Of a stretch of DNA of 64,000 nucleotides, positions 15,381-30,688 are shown piece by piece. The notes beneath the pieces are model-generated. The model worked only from the letters and a program-made list of their open reading frames with translations, did no database searches and was not told the DNA's origin. Positions within the stretch are counted from its first letter, which is position 1; each line of letters starts with the position of its first letter. The stretch comes from Manis javanica. Taxonomy: Eukaryota; Chordata; Mammalia; Pholidota; Manidae. The position numbers were made by a program, and so were the translations under genes. The stretch is from positions 84,740,501 through 84,804,500 of the forward strand of contig NC_133158.1 in the NCBI RefSeq assembly GCF_040802235.1, in the 5' to 3' direction.

Positions 15381-16189
15381 TACTATAGTAATTGTTATTA
15401 ACGTTATTCATTTATCAGTAAGCAATTTCAGGTATCTAGTACCAATACACTATTTTCAGATACCAACAATAGCATGTCTTATTTTTTCTTCAAAAGTATC
15501 TGAAACTATTAGCTTCAATTTAATGAAGTTAAAAGTTTTTTGTGTTTTTTAAAATCACTCCTCTCTAAATGCCTGTTTACTTTTAACTACAGAGTCTCTG
15601 CTCAACAAGAGGCCTCAGATCAAAAGTGACAAAATTAAGAGAAAGGAGGAAAGGATAATGGGTACCACAAAAGCCTTCCATAACGTGATCTGTAATATCT
15701 TTATAGACAAGGTAACATCTTGAAAAAAAAAAAGGATTGACATTAGATTTCTTTTATCCAACACAATATTCTTTTTATTTTTGTTTGTTTTCTAATGCTG
15801 GAAACAAAGGAGTTCAGAAAAGTGTGGCTGTTTTATTTTTATAAATACATAAAAGGTATCCCTACATGAATGACTGGTTTCACTGAGCTTTATGTCATGA
15901 AAATATACACTAGGATAGAAAACCAAAGATTTGTATAGAACTAAAACCTCACATTGGCATCAAAAGAGACCTAGTGAATGACCTGCTCATATTATCAAGT
16001 ACTTGGGGGTAGAGAGTTATCCCCACAAACATTTCCTTCCTTTAAGTCCTATCTCTGGTTACATGAAAGATACCAACAATCAGAGGATTTCTTCGACAGT
16101 GCAAGAGAGCCCCTCACAGAGGCCTCACCAAGGGGTAGGGTAGTTTGTCACGTCTGATCTATCAGGCTGCAACTCTGCTGAAGCATAAG
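15381..16189. other. ARL13B: ARL13B intron 5, part
   Basis: Poly-A and poly-T tracts but no named element. Confidence 0.5.
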
Positions 16190-16206
16190 GAAGGCCAATA
16201 TTGTTT

Positions 16207-16393
16207 GGGATTTTTTCTTCTTTTTTTTTTAAATTGAAGTATCATTATTGTATACCATCTTATATCAGTTTAAAATATACAACACAGTGACTAAGCAGTT
16301 ACCAATATTATTAAATCCTTACCTCCTCTAGTACAGTTACTTTCTGTTAATGTAGGAAGATGTGACAGAATCACTGGCTATATTCTCAACACA
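16207..16393 (-). mobile_element. 5'-truncated L1 insertion with target-site duplication
   Basis: A perfect 17-bp direct repeat (16190-16206 and 16394-16410, GAAGGCCAATATTGTTT) brackets 187 bp. The insert starts with a poly-T tract and continues with L1 3' UTR sequence in antisense ('attgaagtatcattattgta', 'caacacagtgactaagcag'). The duplication read in the element's direction starts AAACAA, as expected for L1 endonuclease cleavage. Confidence 0.85.
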
Positions 16394-16807
16394 GAAGGCC
16401 AATATTGTTTAGATGAAAGAAAACTTTGGATTTTACAGTAGTTCACTTAAAAATCTTTTCATTTCTTCCCTCCCCAACCCTGTAACAATCCAGTAGAGGA
16501 GAAAAGAAAATCTAGGGATTAAGTATTAAATTCAACTTCTAATCAATCTGAGTACTTTCTAGCAGCATTAAAATTATTACAAATAATTCTGTAGTAGAAT
16601 TTATGTAACCTTCTACTTTAATTCAGAGTTTGTTCAATTTAGGTATAAAAGTTTTTTTCAGGTAACAGTTTGAAAAAATTTTTAAAACATATCTTAAAAA
16701 CCTGAGATAATGCAATTTAGTCTACTTTCTGACAAAATTAGTGTTGAAGGTCCGATTTTGCTTCAATCGATGGATCCACTAACAGCTTATCTTCTATCTT
16801 TGCTGAG

Positions 16808-17020
16808 ACTAAAGAAGAGTTTCTCAATCTATTGACAGATTGGGCCCAGTAACTCTTTGTTGTGGAGACAGTCCTGTGTGTCACAGGATGTTCAGCAGCA
16901 TCCCCGGCCTCTACCCATTTGATGCCAGCAGCACTCCACCTTCCCCTGCTGTGACGGGCGAAAAAAAAAGGTTCTCAGAAACAGAACTGCCCCATGGATT
17001 GAGAACCACTGCACTAAGGT
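16808..17020. mobile_element. hAT-type MITE (MER family)
   Basis: The ends are imperfect inverted repeats related to CAGTGGTTCTCAA: 'gagtttctcaatct' on the left and 'attgagaaccactgca' on the right. The interior has the 'ggatgttcagcagcatccc...ggcctctaccc' block seen in this class of hAT MITE. The 64-codon ORF here is part of the repeat. I do not assign a subfamily. Confidence 0.75.
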
Positions 17021-17291
17021 ACCCTAAGAAATAAGTAATAAAAATCTTAAAATGCTGGGAAATAATTAATGCCTAAGGAATAAATTTAATTACTATAATA
17101 CCATAACTAGGAAAATTAGAACCCAACACCCAAATTTGTGTAGAAAAGACCTAAAAGACAGAAAATTTACCGAGTGTCTGTCTTCTTCATACAGAAAAGG
17201 AAACCGAACAGACAAAACTGAAACAGTGTTCATAAACTTGTAGTGTTGTTGACTTTACAAATATGTTGTGATACAAAATTATTCTACTTAC
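17021..17291. other. ARL13B: ARL13B intron 5, 5' end
   Basis: Short AT-rich stretch next to exon 5, no recognised feature. Confidence 0.6.
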
Positions 17292-17494
17292 CTTTCTTCT
17301 CTTAATTTTCGCACTCTTTCAGCCCTTTCTCGTTTTTCTTGTTCTTCAAGAGCACGTTGTTCTGTTGTGTCTTTTTGGATGCGTTCACTTAAGGCATCAA
17401 AATCTCTTGCAATATTATGTAGCAACCAATAAAGGCCTTTTTTAATGGACTTGTCGATTTTCTTTCCATATCCCAAGACTGCTGAACAAGGTTC
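17292..17494 (-). CDS. ARL13B: ARL13B coding exon 5 (end of G domain, start of coiled coil)
   Basis: This exon encodes residues 163-229 plus two bases. It opens with EPCSA, the G5 motif at 163-167, then [19 protein letters not shown], the last helix of the G domain. A very charged helix follows (roughly 190-229, rich in Glu, Arg and Lys), the start of the family's coiled coil used in self-association. The acceptor is TTTCAG and the donor GTAAGT. It ends with AG of an Arg codon completed by exon 6. Confidence 0.95.
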
Positions 17495-19609
<2,115 letters not shown>

Positions 19610-19675
19610 TGAGTTTCAAGTTGAAGTCTTTTAGCAAGCATGGATGAGTTTCAAGTTGAAGTCTTTTAGCAAGCA
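19610..19675. repeat. Tandem duplication, period 35 bp
   Basis: A 31-bp segment beginning TGAGTTTCAAGTTGAAGTCT occurs at 19610-19640 and again, identical, at 19645-19675. Confidence 0.95.
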
Positions 19676-22600
19676 CGTTTTATGGATTATAATATCTGGT
19701 TGTACCGCTTTAGCAGTGTTGAAATGATCAGTGGATTCAGTGGCAGTCAGCCTGATTCATCCAAAATAAAATTCCCTATTAACCTTTCACCTAATGATTT
19801 TAGCAGCTTAATTCCCTTAGTTTATAAAGAGCTTATAAAATCATGACTTTTCTAGTTCTATATTCCTTCTGCATTTACTTGCGTTTTTCCTAAACATTAA
19901 GCTTTCTTCAACTATTTGATGACTCTTAAGATACAATTCAGAGAAGTCAAGATAAATGTTGGATCCTTTGCCTTAATTTCCTAATTTTCATAATAATGTA
20001 TCAATGTTCTATCAATCCCCTGTGGTGATCATGTTACTTCTTTGGTTTGTGGGGGGATATCATTATGACTTCATGGATTTTAAAAATATATTCGGTGTGT
20101 TTCAATTTTTGTAGTTACTGTTCTGTTTGGAGCTCAAAGTTACCCATTTTTGCTAGCAGGAGTCTCCTTTGTGCTAGCTCCTGTGTTCTTTTTATAAAGG
20201 CCAAGTCTTTGGTAACTTCTTTGCTTTCTCATAAGAAACAATGTCCCAGATATGGAATCATCCACTTCCCAAAGGAGCCCTGGTTCCTTTCAGAAGGAAC
20301 TATCTGTAGTATTTTTAGATCAGATTCTGGGCGCTATGGACATTTATGGCTATCGACTTGCCAGTACATCTGGAGACTTTCAGTGTACAAAGCTAGGAAA
20401 AATGTGTTTTTTTAAGAAAAAAAAATTTAATTCCTGAGTTTATAACCATATAACATCAACTATTATCAAGTGTTTACTTTGCTTAATTTTTATCTTTTCT
20501 TCTTATGCTGAAAACTATAGTTCCTAGTAACACTGACATTAACTTGCTTTATCCTACAATATATATAATTAAGGGTTTCAATATAACAAAATTAATACTA
20601 AAAATAAGACTACTAAATGCAGGTTAGAATGTCTTTGTGGTTATTTTCGTCTCCAAGATATATCCCATAGGATATGCAGTCAAAATACTGGGTTTTAACA
20701 TTACCTATAAAAATCCTTCTCTGTGTGGTTATGCCACTTTCTAGATATATACAGCTAGGTTCATTTGTTTCTGGCTGCTTTTGCTTCTTAGAGGTGGCTT
20801 TTTTATTTTAAGATTTAATTTTTAAAACATTTATATGGTTCCAAATTCAAAATTATAAAAACAAGGTATAATCAAAAAGAACTATTTTCCATCTCTGTCC
20901 CTTTGCCTCTCTCTATTCCTTTCATTCTCTTCTAGATAACCATTTCATTAGCTTTAGTTCATCCTACAATGCTTCTTTTTTGAAATATGGGGGAAATGGC
21001 ATTTTAAAGACAACAATTTGGTCACTGTGGATATTCACTGCTAATGACTGATTAGATGGTGTTTGTGTGTGTATCTCCACCCTCCTTTTCTTCCTCAAAA
21101 GCTAGCAGTCTATACACATTCTCATATACCACCATGCTTTTTCTTAAAATAATAAATCCTAAAATTACTTGGATGCAATATAAAGAAATCTTCTTTATTA
21201 CTATATCCTTCACTAATGAGCACGATGCTCATTACACAGGTGTTTCATCATTTATTCAGCCAGGCCCATACTGAAGGAAGAACTTCTGGGTTATTCCCAG
21301 TGTTCTGTTTTTACAAAGAGTGCTGTGAAGAATGAGAATGTAAAGGAGTTCTTATTCTGGGGACAAATTCCAGGAAGAGGTATTCCTAAATCAAAGAATA
21401 AATGCAAATGTTATTTTGATAGATATTACAGCAATGTCCTTCCTCTCACTCTCGTATTATTAACAACTCAGGCAGAAAAACAGGAAGTGTAAGGAAATGT
21501 AGTAGTATGATAGAAATTTCATTTCTAATATTTCCTACAAACTTAATTTTGAATTGTTATTTTGACATAAACAGTGTAACCTTGTCATACCACTTTGGCT
21601 TTTCTATATTGAAAATTATGGAAGAAACTTACTTTAAAATAAAAACAGGTATTATAAAAAGAAAAGTGGGGTGGAAGTTTTAAAGACATGAGTCCGGAAA
21701 TTTCTGGCTATTGTAATCCTGAAATTCAATGATATTATGAGTAAAGCCCATGGGATTTTCTAAAATAGGATAGAATTCAATCATTTTTAATTATTAGGAC
21801 AAGAAGTCTTTATACCAAGCTTCTTTCCGTTCTTTTTGATTTATTTATTCCAAATTCTGTATATTTAGCAAATGTTGATACCTAAAGAATAAAGCAACCT
21901 TTGTTTAAATATAAAGCCCCTTTTCTGTAATACATTTTATGTACAATATAGGATTAGAATTACTCAGTCTGTGCCAAATACTCTATGTAGGCAGTTCAAC
22001 AAGGACTTCCTGTTGCCTACTAGCTCCATTGAATGATATTACTTAATCTAAAATATGGGCGGCTAACAGGCAGAACCAGATTATCCAGGTGTGAAGTAAG
22101 CAATTTGTTCTTCTCATTTGATATTAACAGCAGAAGGACAACTTTATCTCTAACTTATTTGATTTTATTATTTGGCTTTCAATTAAGTTAACTATATGAA
22201 AATCATACAGAAATAGCCCATGAACTATCAGCCAGACACTTTTGATCAAAGCATTTCAGATGATACTCAAGTTTTTCTCTCAAAGGCAAGACTCCAACGT
22301 CGCAGGTTGAAAAGCAACAAAAGGAACAGGATAAAGGTAAATACACCACTCTTTTTTTGGTATTATTTAATGTGAGACACACATAAACTGAAATCTGTGA
22401 CATTTAAAATAGCTCAACAGATTAATTAGAGTTACTTGTTTTGCTCAGATTTGGACTACAGACAGCTGATCTCACATTTACTACCTATATACTAAACGGG
22501 ATTTGGGTTTAAAGCTCTTAGTAGACCACTATAATCAAAGCCAACTTTTTCTCCTAAGTCCTTTAAAATATAACTTCTCATTTTGGGAAAACTAGAAAAT

Positions 22601-23930
22601 CAGATACTATAAAAATAAACTTGAAATTCTTTTATAGACAAACTATAAATTAGCTATGGTGTGACTGCTTCAGAGAACACTTTTACATTTTTAAAATTTT
22701 ATTTTTCAAAGTTACTTTATAATTGTTACCATGTAGAATGTAATAATTAACCATTCAAATAAAAATAACTTTTAATTAATGTTTTAAGGGTGGGCTTGAA
22801 AGTTGGCTATGCAATTTTAAATGTAAAAATAAAATTTTAATTTGAATATAAAAATCATTTTATGTATGTACAGCTTACTTTAATCACATGAGTTTACTGT
22901 CTTGATATTAAGCAAAAAACAATCTTATTACATTAAACAAGTTAATTTAACAATTTACTTACAGTAAGTAAAAAGTAGAATAAAAAAGCACTGGAAGAAT
23001 ACATTATAAAAAAATTTAAATTTAGAATATATTCAATTTGCAATAATTTTTCTTAGTTTGCTTTCCTCATTTTAAGTAGCTAAAGAGGTGGACTATTCCA
23101 GTAACAACTGTTTTCACCCTGAACTAGGGAAATATTGCAAGATGTCTTCATTCACAAAAAAATATTTCAGTTTATGTTAGATAAAGATTGATTACATTTC
23201 CTGAAATATTTAATCAATGTAACAACTATAGAAAGAAATGTCTTACTTAAAAAAAACATATACATATATATATATACACACATATAATAGCTATCCTAGG
23301 GCATATTAAAGCATTATGTAAATTTTATTCATATTTCTCTTCCCGGGAAATGTTCCCTATCTGTAATAGGGTGGAGAAACTTTTATTTGAGTTACTCAAG
23401 TTTACTTTTCTATTTCCCAGAATAAACTGTCAAAGTTGATTGTAGTATTTATAAATTAGAACTCCAACTTTCTTTTTGCAAACATTATATTTAGACTCAA
23501 AGATACAGTCATTTATTGACAGGATTCAAACCGTTTAGAAATGCAGTAAGTCAAACATGCTAAAAGATGATTCGTATTTAGATATACCTCTTCTGATAAT
23601 AAGAAAATAAATTTAAGGTACAGCAAAGACGGCATAAAATGGCCTCATTAGTTTCACCCAGCCTAAGTTAATTAAATGATTTCACAGTATGAGATTAATA
23701 TTTATGCTTTCATGAACTCTGTCTTTTCCAACTTTTAAATTCTAATATGCTTAGATGCCTCACTTTGCCTAATATTCTAATAAGATTAAGCAATTAAATT
23801 AGAAATCATTACACATGTAGTAACGAGTATGCAACTAGTAAGAAATGAAATTTCTATATAGCATGTACATGCCCTTGAGTACCTACATTAAGTCAATTTT
23901 GCACAGATGAACAAGGATTTGGTGAACATT
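19676..23930. other. ARL13B: ARL13B intron 3, part
   Basis: About 4 kb of AT-rich sequence with probable remnants of old LINE 3' regions (for example 20780-21470) that I cannot name firmly. A short (ATATAC)n run lies near 23260-23285. No coding gene, and no STX19 first exon that I could identify. Confidence 0.4.
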
Positions 23931-23939
23931 CTAAATTAT

Positions 23940-26820
23940 GTTAACTCTGTAAAGGTTAAACCTATGGATTTCAGTCAAGATGCACAGATTCAGAAATTCC
24001 TCCCTCTTACTACAGAAGAATGTTTGATATAATCTTAAGAAAAAAAAAGACAGATTTTTAAAATGTATCATTACATCTGAAGAAAGGGACATTGCCAAGT
24101 GTTAGAATGAGAAAACACACTCATAAACCAAAGTGGAGAGTAGGAATTACACTTAACTTCATGAGCTACTAGAAGCAAATACCTTCCCTTAGAGACTGAG
24201 GATTAGGGTCTGTGCATAACCAGAAATTAAAATTGAGTTTCCTAGATGAAGTAGTGAACTAGAAAAAATAGAATACAGTATTCTAAGACAGGAAAATCTC
24301 TGTTGGTTTGTCCAAGATTACAGAAGGAAGTGAGGTATCTGTTCAGACTATAAATTTCACTAGAGAAAAATCAGTCCCTGGGCTACAGTGGGCAAACTCC
24401 ATTGGCCTTAGTGGTGACAACCACAAAACTGTAAGATTGTATACTTCATTCCCCACTGAAGATAAATTGATATATATTGTATAACATCACTCCCCACAGG
24501 AGATAAACTATGGACAAAGTTCTTCACTAAATATACTTGCCCACCACCAAGAGAAATAATCAGGGGCCATGACAAAAAAGGAATTTGCTACTAAGAAAGC
24601 AGAAATACTCTAAAGTATACATAAGTATACTTCAAGCTATCAAAAGAAACAAATGAATACACAGGATCTATAAACCAAGAACACAGTATATACTTTATAG
24701 TTGATTTATATAAACATGCATTTCATGATATACAGCACTGAAAAGAAATCTGATTCTGTTTTTCCTTTAGTATTAGGAACATATAGAGATCTACAGAAAA
24801 AAGATTTGGAATACTTTTCTTTTGCTAGCAAATTTATTAAGATTAATGAAGATAAAATACATATGAATAAATTTTGAAGAGTCCTTTCCAATATGAAAGT
24901 GCAATACTCTAGGAAGCTATTCTTCAAAGGACAGAAACCTAGGAGAGGACAACTTTTACAAGAGTCAGAGTAAATATCTTGGTTTCCAAAAATCAGCAAT
25001 AATAATATTCACCTTCCCAAAAGCTTTGCAGATAGACTACGATACAATATCTTTCTAAAATATTCTGTTCCTTAACATTTTTTTAAATGATGATGCTTCA
25101 TAAAAAGGCTTTTCATGGTATTCATCATTTATTTCTATTTTAGAAATAAAATGTTACTGTTTCAGTATTTATTCCAAGTCATGAAACAAAAGAGAAAATT
25201 GTAGATATTGCAGTCTTGGAGAACTTTGAAATTCAAAGATTATTAAAAGCTATTTAGACATTATATAAGCACTAGATGGGACTTAATTCTAAGGTCAAAA
25301 AATAAAAATCTGTTTGGTTTTGATACCCCCCACTCCATTTTTCATCTAACTTTCTACTACTGTTAGTCTTTTCTTTTACCCATATTACCAGGAACACAAA
25401 TCAGTTAAAAAAAAAAACAAACGGTGCAACAAACAGCATATCTACTACATACAATGTAAGAATTCATAGGAACAGGTTAGTACAATAGGAAACAGAAATC
25501 TGTGTACTTAAACAGGAATGAAGTATACCTCACTTCCTATCTATCTTAGCCTATGACTGAACTAAAGAATAAGAAAATATAACAATCCCAATTTCTGCAC
25601 GGTGAAGGATTCAAAATTTCTTAGACACTTTCTGTGACATAGGTCAATGAGCTTAGAACTCTTTTTCCTCTTCTAAATTATAAAGTGCTTAATTTTTTCT
25701 GATTATATTCAAGATGCTAATAAATCTTAAAACAATGTAATTATTTTAGATATGATAAAGCTTTATTACCTCCTGCAAGAACTTTTTTCCATTTAAATGA
25801 AGTACTTATACCAATAACATAATACAATATTTGATACAGATCAACTTCATTTGTAGTACATTTCACTAGGAATAAGTATTTCTATTCACTATGAATAAGG
25901 AAAAAGAACAGATATGCAATCATGTAGACATATCTGAAGACTCTGCCACTTTTTAGTTATATGGCCTCTGTGAGTCATTTTGTGTCACTTTACCTTTCAG
26001 ACACTAAGAAAATTAGAGGAACAGTTAAGAAAAGTCAGCATCCAAATAAGGGTAATTTCAAAGAAAAGAATACAAAGAAAATGGAGAAGATAAAATTCTT
26101 TTAAAATTCAGGACCCTCCCCACAAAAATCCTTAAATTCATGAAAGGAAATTTTAAAAAAAGATCTTATACAAAATATCAGGAATCAGATGGCAGATTAT
26201 TTCAGGGCCAACAAAAGAAGTTAGAAGAAAATGCAGAAAGTTTTTTAAAATTCTAAGGGCACATAATTTCTAGGTAAGAATTATACCCACAGAAAATACA
26301 TCATTCAGATACAAGGATAGAATAAAAACATTTTCAGAAATGCAAGTTATCACCACATTTACATTTTTGGAGGAAGCTATGGTTTACCCCCATGTCAAGG
26401 GCATATACCAAGAATAGAGGTGAGTAACCAGACATCAGGAGGAGGAGGTACTATGTAAAAAAGGAGAAAAAAAATTCCAACACAACAGCTGTATGGTAAA
26501 TCATGTCACACTAAAGGACTCCAGGGAAAAAGCCTCAAAAGATGAAATAATAAAATGAAATAAAAAAAAAGAATACCTACTATACTGTAATATATTAAGA
26601 GGATATTTTCAGTTCAATTGAAGAGCTTTAGAATGAATTAGTCATATATATGTACAGAATGAAACTCAAAAGCTTAGGTAATTATTTAAGCTTTCATCTG
26701 TTGGTCTGTGTGGAAGTTATGTGGGTATAAGTATCATATTATACATTTTTGTTTTTGGTACTTCCTGTATATGTGTAAATATTTCAATGAAAAGCTTTCT
26801 AAAGTAAAAACACACATTTC
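23940..26820 (+). mobile_element. Old LINE (HAL1 or L1M lineage), tentative
   Basis: Scattered blocks look like ORF1-derived LINE sequence: 'agattatttcagggccaac' near 26190, 'taagaattatacccacagaaaa' near 26275 and 'cagaaatgcaagttatcacca' near 26335. An A-rich tail follows the 'gtataagtatcatatta' area. Divergence is high and large parts between the blocks are unassigned. Confidence 0.35.
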
Positions 26821-27725
26821 TTAGCTCTATCCACTGAAAAGGCCTATAACCAATGAAAAAAATTATTTAAGAAAGGAAATATAACCAGAGTACCTTATAT
26901 GGCTCTAGTATATGTAATACTTGGGTAGTCATAATAATGCAGTACACAGGATATTGATTAACCAAAAATTGTAATAAACTATATTGTGAGGGAAAACTGT
27001 GAGAAGGATGGGGGTTTAAGAGAAAGTTAAATCCACATTTTTCATAGCAGAGATTCAATATAATATTTAAAACTGAGAACTGAGACAAGCAAATTACCTA
27101 GAAATGAGTTTGAAAGCAACATATAGCTAAGGAGGTGAAAATGACCTTTGGGAATGGGAAACTGGAAGGTGGGTGTGGTGGGGCAGGCAGGGGTCAACTG
27201 TGTCTCTTCATAAGCCTTCTTAAATTTTGTATCTGTATCAATTTGAGGAAAATAAAAATCATATTTTAAAAAAGGCAGTTTTAGAAAAAAATGGTTATGG
27301 CTATATCAAAAGCAACATGACATCTTAAACACTTCGGGGAATAATTTATTTTCAGCATCAACATTGTAATACTAGAGAGAGCATATAGGTAAGGAAGTAA
27401 TAAATAACACTAAACCAAGGAATACTAGGGAGCATTTCAAGATAAATCCTTAAGCTAACTGATTTTAGCATCCAACTCCCTCCACACTGAAGGTTAGTCT
27501 TCAGCAACACTATAATAAATCACGGGTGGTAATTCTGCTTTTGCAAAGTTGCCACATGAGAAGAAGTTTCCACAATCACTTCCCAATGTTTTTAGGTGTC
27601 TTTAAGTATTCGTACCAGCATAATCATCAATATTTAATGAAATATTGAACACAAAAGAGCAAACAGATGATGCCAACTTGATGTAGTATGTACTTCCCAG
27701 GAAATTTACATTATATACCCTATAA
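26821..27725. other. ARL13B: ARL13B intron 3, part
   Basis: A LINE-like 3' end with an A-rich tail is possible at 27110-27275. Nothing else recognised. Confidence 0.4.
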
Positions 27726-27729
27726 TGAA

Positions 27730-27880
27730 AAAAGCACTGGTCTAGCAACCAGGAAGCTTGCATCATATACCAGTACTACTAACAAGGTCAGGGCAAGACA
27801 TTAAGATGTTCTGATTCTCAATTTTCCCATCGAAAAAATGAGGAAACTGATTAAACTGTACAGATCTGAAATATAATATT
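27730..27880 (+). repeat. MIR SINE, sense
   Basis: It has 'aagcactggtctagcaaccag', 'ctcaattttcccatcgaaaaaatgagg' and 'gtacagatctga' in MIR-like order. Confidence 0.55.
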
Positions 27881-27959
27881 CAATGGATGTGGAAGAAACC
27901 AGATTCTCCTCTCCTTTGTGGAGCAAGGATAGACTACACATAACTACCACCTTCCTTCA

Positions 27960-28300
27960 GTTGGTCCAGGAGTTCACTTCGGGGCTACAGCATTTTAATG
28001 TCTATGAAAGACTCTCCAGTCCTTCCAGCTGCCTTGCTGACCTACCACATTCAGGAATGTGAATTCCTGAATTCAGGAAGGTGGAGCTTAGGTCCCTGAA
28101 TTCAGGAAGGTGGAGCTTAGGTCTCTGAGTGACCAAGATGGCCACCAGAGCCTCTGCCAACCCAACATGAACATGAAGTGTGAGCAAAAAATATATTTCT
28201 GTTTTTTAAGCCACCAAGATTTAGGGATTAGATATTTCTGTGGCATAATCAAGCATATCTTGGCTGATAAAATGAGACCAGACAGAATATGTCATAAGCC
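27960..28300 (+). mobile_element. MaLR/MLT1-type LTR fragment with internal tandem repeat
   Basis: The 3' part has the hallmark 'atatttctgttttttaagccacc' and 'gtggcataatcaagcatatcttggctgata' seen at the ends of MLT1-type LTRs. The left edge is uncertain. No retroviral genes are attached. Confidence 0.5.
28067..28124. repeat. 29-bp tandem duplication
   Basis: Two adjacent copies (28067-28095 and 28096-28124) starting CTGAATTCAGGAAGGTGGAG differ only at the last base. The junctions form the palindrome CCTGAATTCAGG. Confidence 0.95.
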
Positions 28301-28334
28301 ATTTGATAAGGCATTAATACATTAGTATATTAAT

Positions 28335-28560
28335 TCTTACTACATTAGTCCCATTCATTGCCTTGGCACCCCATCTCCTGTATACAAGATGAATTCCCTT
28401 GGCTCTTCATTTCTCAACATTTATATCTCACAGCTCAAACACCTCCTTAGAGAGACCTTGCCTAATAACCTAAAGATACAAAATTATCCCATTTACCTGT
28501 CTAATTGTACATTGCGCATCTCCCCTCAGATAGTAAACTGTGCAGGGTGGTTATTATCGA
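28335..28560 (+). repeat. L2 LINE 3' fragment
   Basis: It has the L2 pattern 'tcacagctcaaacacctcctta', 'gagagaccttgcctaa' and 'tagtaaactgtgcagg'. Confidence 0.65.
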
Positions 28561-29712
28561 AAATATACTAGAGCGTTTAAAACTCTTCAGAGTAAACCCC
28601 AATAATTATTTGAAAAAATGTCAGTCCTTTAAAACCAAGGGAATATAATTAGGATATTGGTTTAACATTTATGCAATGCAGCCATCATTTCTAAATCCTT
28701 GACTGTGTCATCATTCAAGAACATCCTTCACAGCTCCTGTGATGGTAAGATTATTATCTCATGAAGCAGTTCATTCCACCTTGGAGCAGCTCTACTTCTT
28801 TGAAAAATCTTTTTTATACTAAATCAAATCTTTCCCATGCAATTGCCACCCACTACCTTTTGCAGTTTTGTCAAGTTATCCTAATCCCCCTTACATATAC
28901 AAACTTACAAATTTTAGAAAGTAGTTGTAGATATTCCCTACATTTTCTCTTCTGCAGCACAAATATTTCCATCTCTTTTAATGATTCTCCATATACTATG
29001 GTCTACCAATCTTATCCTTTCCATGACAGTTTGGAAATTCCTAATTTATGAATTACCTCTCAAAATATCTTATTTGGAACTTAACAATTCTCCCACTTGC
29101 TTTGATAGGCATAGTCAGTGGAATAAATCTCTTTGTAAATCTATACATCACACTATTATTTATGAAAGCATGACTATTATGATAATTCTGATAGAAAGGT
29201 TGTAACAAACTGAAATCTCTAGTAATTTTCATAGCACTGCTATGAACACAAGGGTTTTGCATTATGTAGATGTGAGGATGTTTTCTAAACCAGGTGCAAT
29301 ATTTTATATCTATCCCAGTTAAACATACTTTTGTTACTTTTAGTATAATGTTCTATATTGATAATCTTTGAATCCCAACTCTGTACTTCAACATAAAGAT
29401 CTCTCCATATTTTATGCTACTAATATTTTTGTAAATATGCCTTCCATAACATCTAAATCACTGATAGAAAAATATTTGTATAAACATATCAAACACTGAG
29501 TCCCACAGTGTAATAGCATAACATTAGAGACCTTTTTCTCTGGTTTACACTGACATTATGTGTGGTTCAATAAGCTATTTGTCACTCCCTAACAGCATCT
29601 TCTTATCTATAAATATATCATGAAAGGCATGATTAAATACCTTTCTAAAGTCAAGATGCTCTGTGAAAATATGAAAATATTTTATTAAGTTTGCTTTTTA
29701 TTCACTTAGTTT
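28561..29712. other. ARL13B: ARL13B intron 3, part
   Basis: Pyrimidine-rich sequence, perhaps an ancient repeat. ORFs at 28761-29205 lack recognisable domains. Confidence 0.4.
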
Positions 29713-29771
29713 TATATGTACATATACATCACTATATATGTATATATATGTGCATGTATGCATATTTTATG

Positions 29772-29802
<31 letters not shown>

Positions 29803-29808
29803 ATATAT
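29713..29808. repeat. (TA)/(TG) microsatellite
   Basis: Mixed TATA, ATGT and GTGT dinucleotide runs, including nine or so consecutive GT units, an alternating purine-pyrimidine tract. Confidence 0.9.
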
Positions 29809-30675
29809 GATTAGTACATCAATTTGATCCTATGAATAAACACCAATACAGGGTATAATAAATGTCAATATTATCAGCATCCCTAGAATGAGATTTAATA
29901 TAAATATATTGTCATGTTTGTAAAAATATCACTTAATATGAATTTATACAAATTTTGTTCTAGGACAGTCTGGATTACCTTTGCAAAGGAATGCTAAAAT
30001 GGGAAATCAGCATAAATCAAACCAAGAATATGTTTACATATGTATGCAGTGGATAAGGAAACAAAGCTATGCCAAATAATGTGTTAATCAATCCAGAAGC
30101 CTCAGAAATTTTATTCAACACTATCTATATTGCTTAAGGCTCTCATATGGAACCTGCCCGGTCACTATTCTGATTTTAATGAAATGATGCATATTTAGCA
30201 AAATCAGTATATTTTTAACATTACATAGATCAAATTAACAGGGAACAATAACTTTAGTAATAAGGGCACTTTTACAGTGCTCTTTTAATCCTTCAAGTTG
30301 AAGATGCAGAATCTTCCATTCTGAGATATACCCTCCTATATCTAGAAAAAACTTACTATGTGGCAGTATCATGACACTAAAACAGCTGAGCAACTGTATC
30401 TCTTATCATTGCTTTCTCAGCTACTTCACTCAACTGAACAGGACTCACAGTTGTCCTGCATTTATGCAAAGTAGTTTACAAATTATTTTTCATTATTTTT
30501 CAAGTTTAAGTTATCTTTATGAGAAATTGTTACTGAGTTCTCTACGTATTTAACATCTTTTCAGAAAACTAAGATGATTTTTCCTAGGAGACAGACACAG
30601 CTATGTGAAGCCAACTGGAACTAGGGTAAGATACCAAACTTTTCTTTGTTCAACATAATCATTTTTGCTTCATAG
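29809..30675. other. STX19: Intron upstream of the STX19 coding exon
   Basis: AT-rich. It ends in a pyrimidine-rich acceptor (TTTTTGCTTCATAG) that opens the STX19 coding exon. No other feature. Confidence 0.7.
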
Positions 30676-30688
30676 GAGGAAAGAGAAG

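Noticed and set aside
30626..30675. A GTAAGA donor 50 nt upstream of the STX19 acceptor, suggesting a tiny intron
   Set aside because: Fifty nucleotides is below the usual minimum for mammalian introns, and the human gene has a distant first exon. Probably a chance donor.
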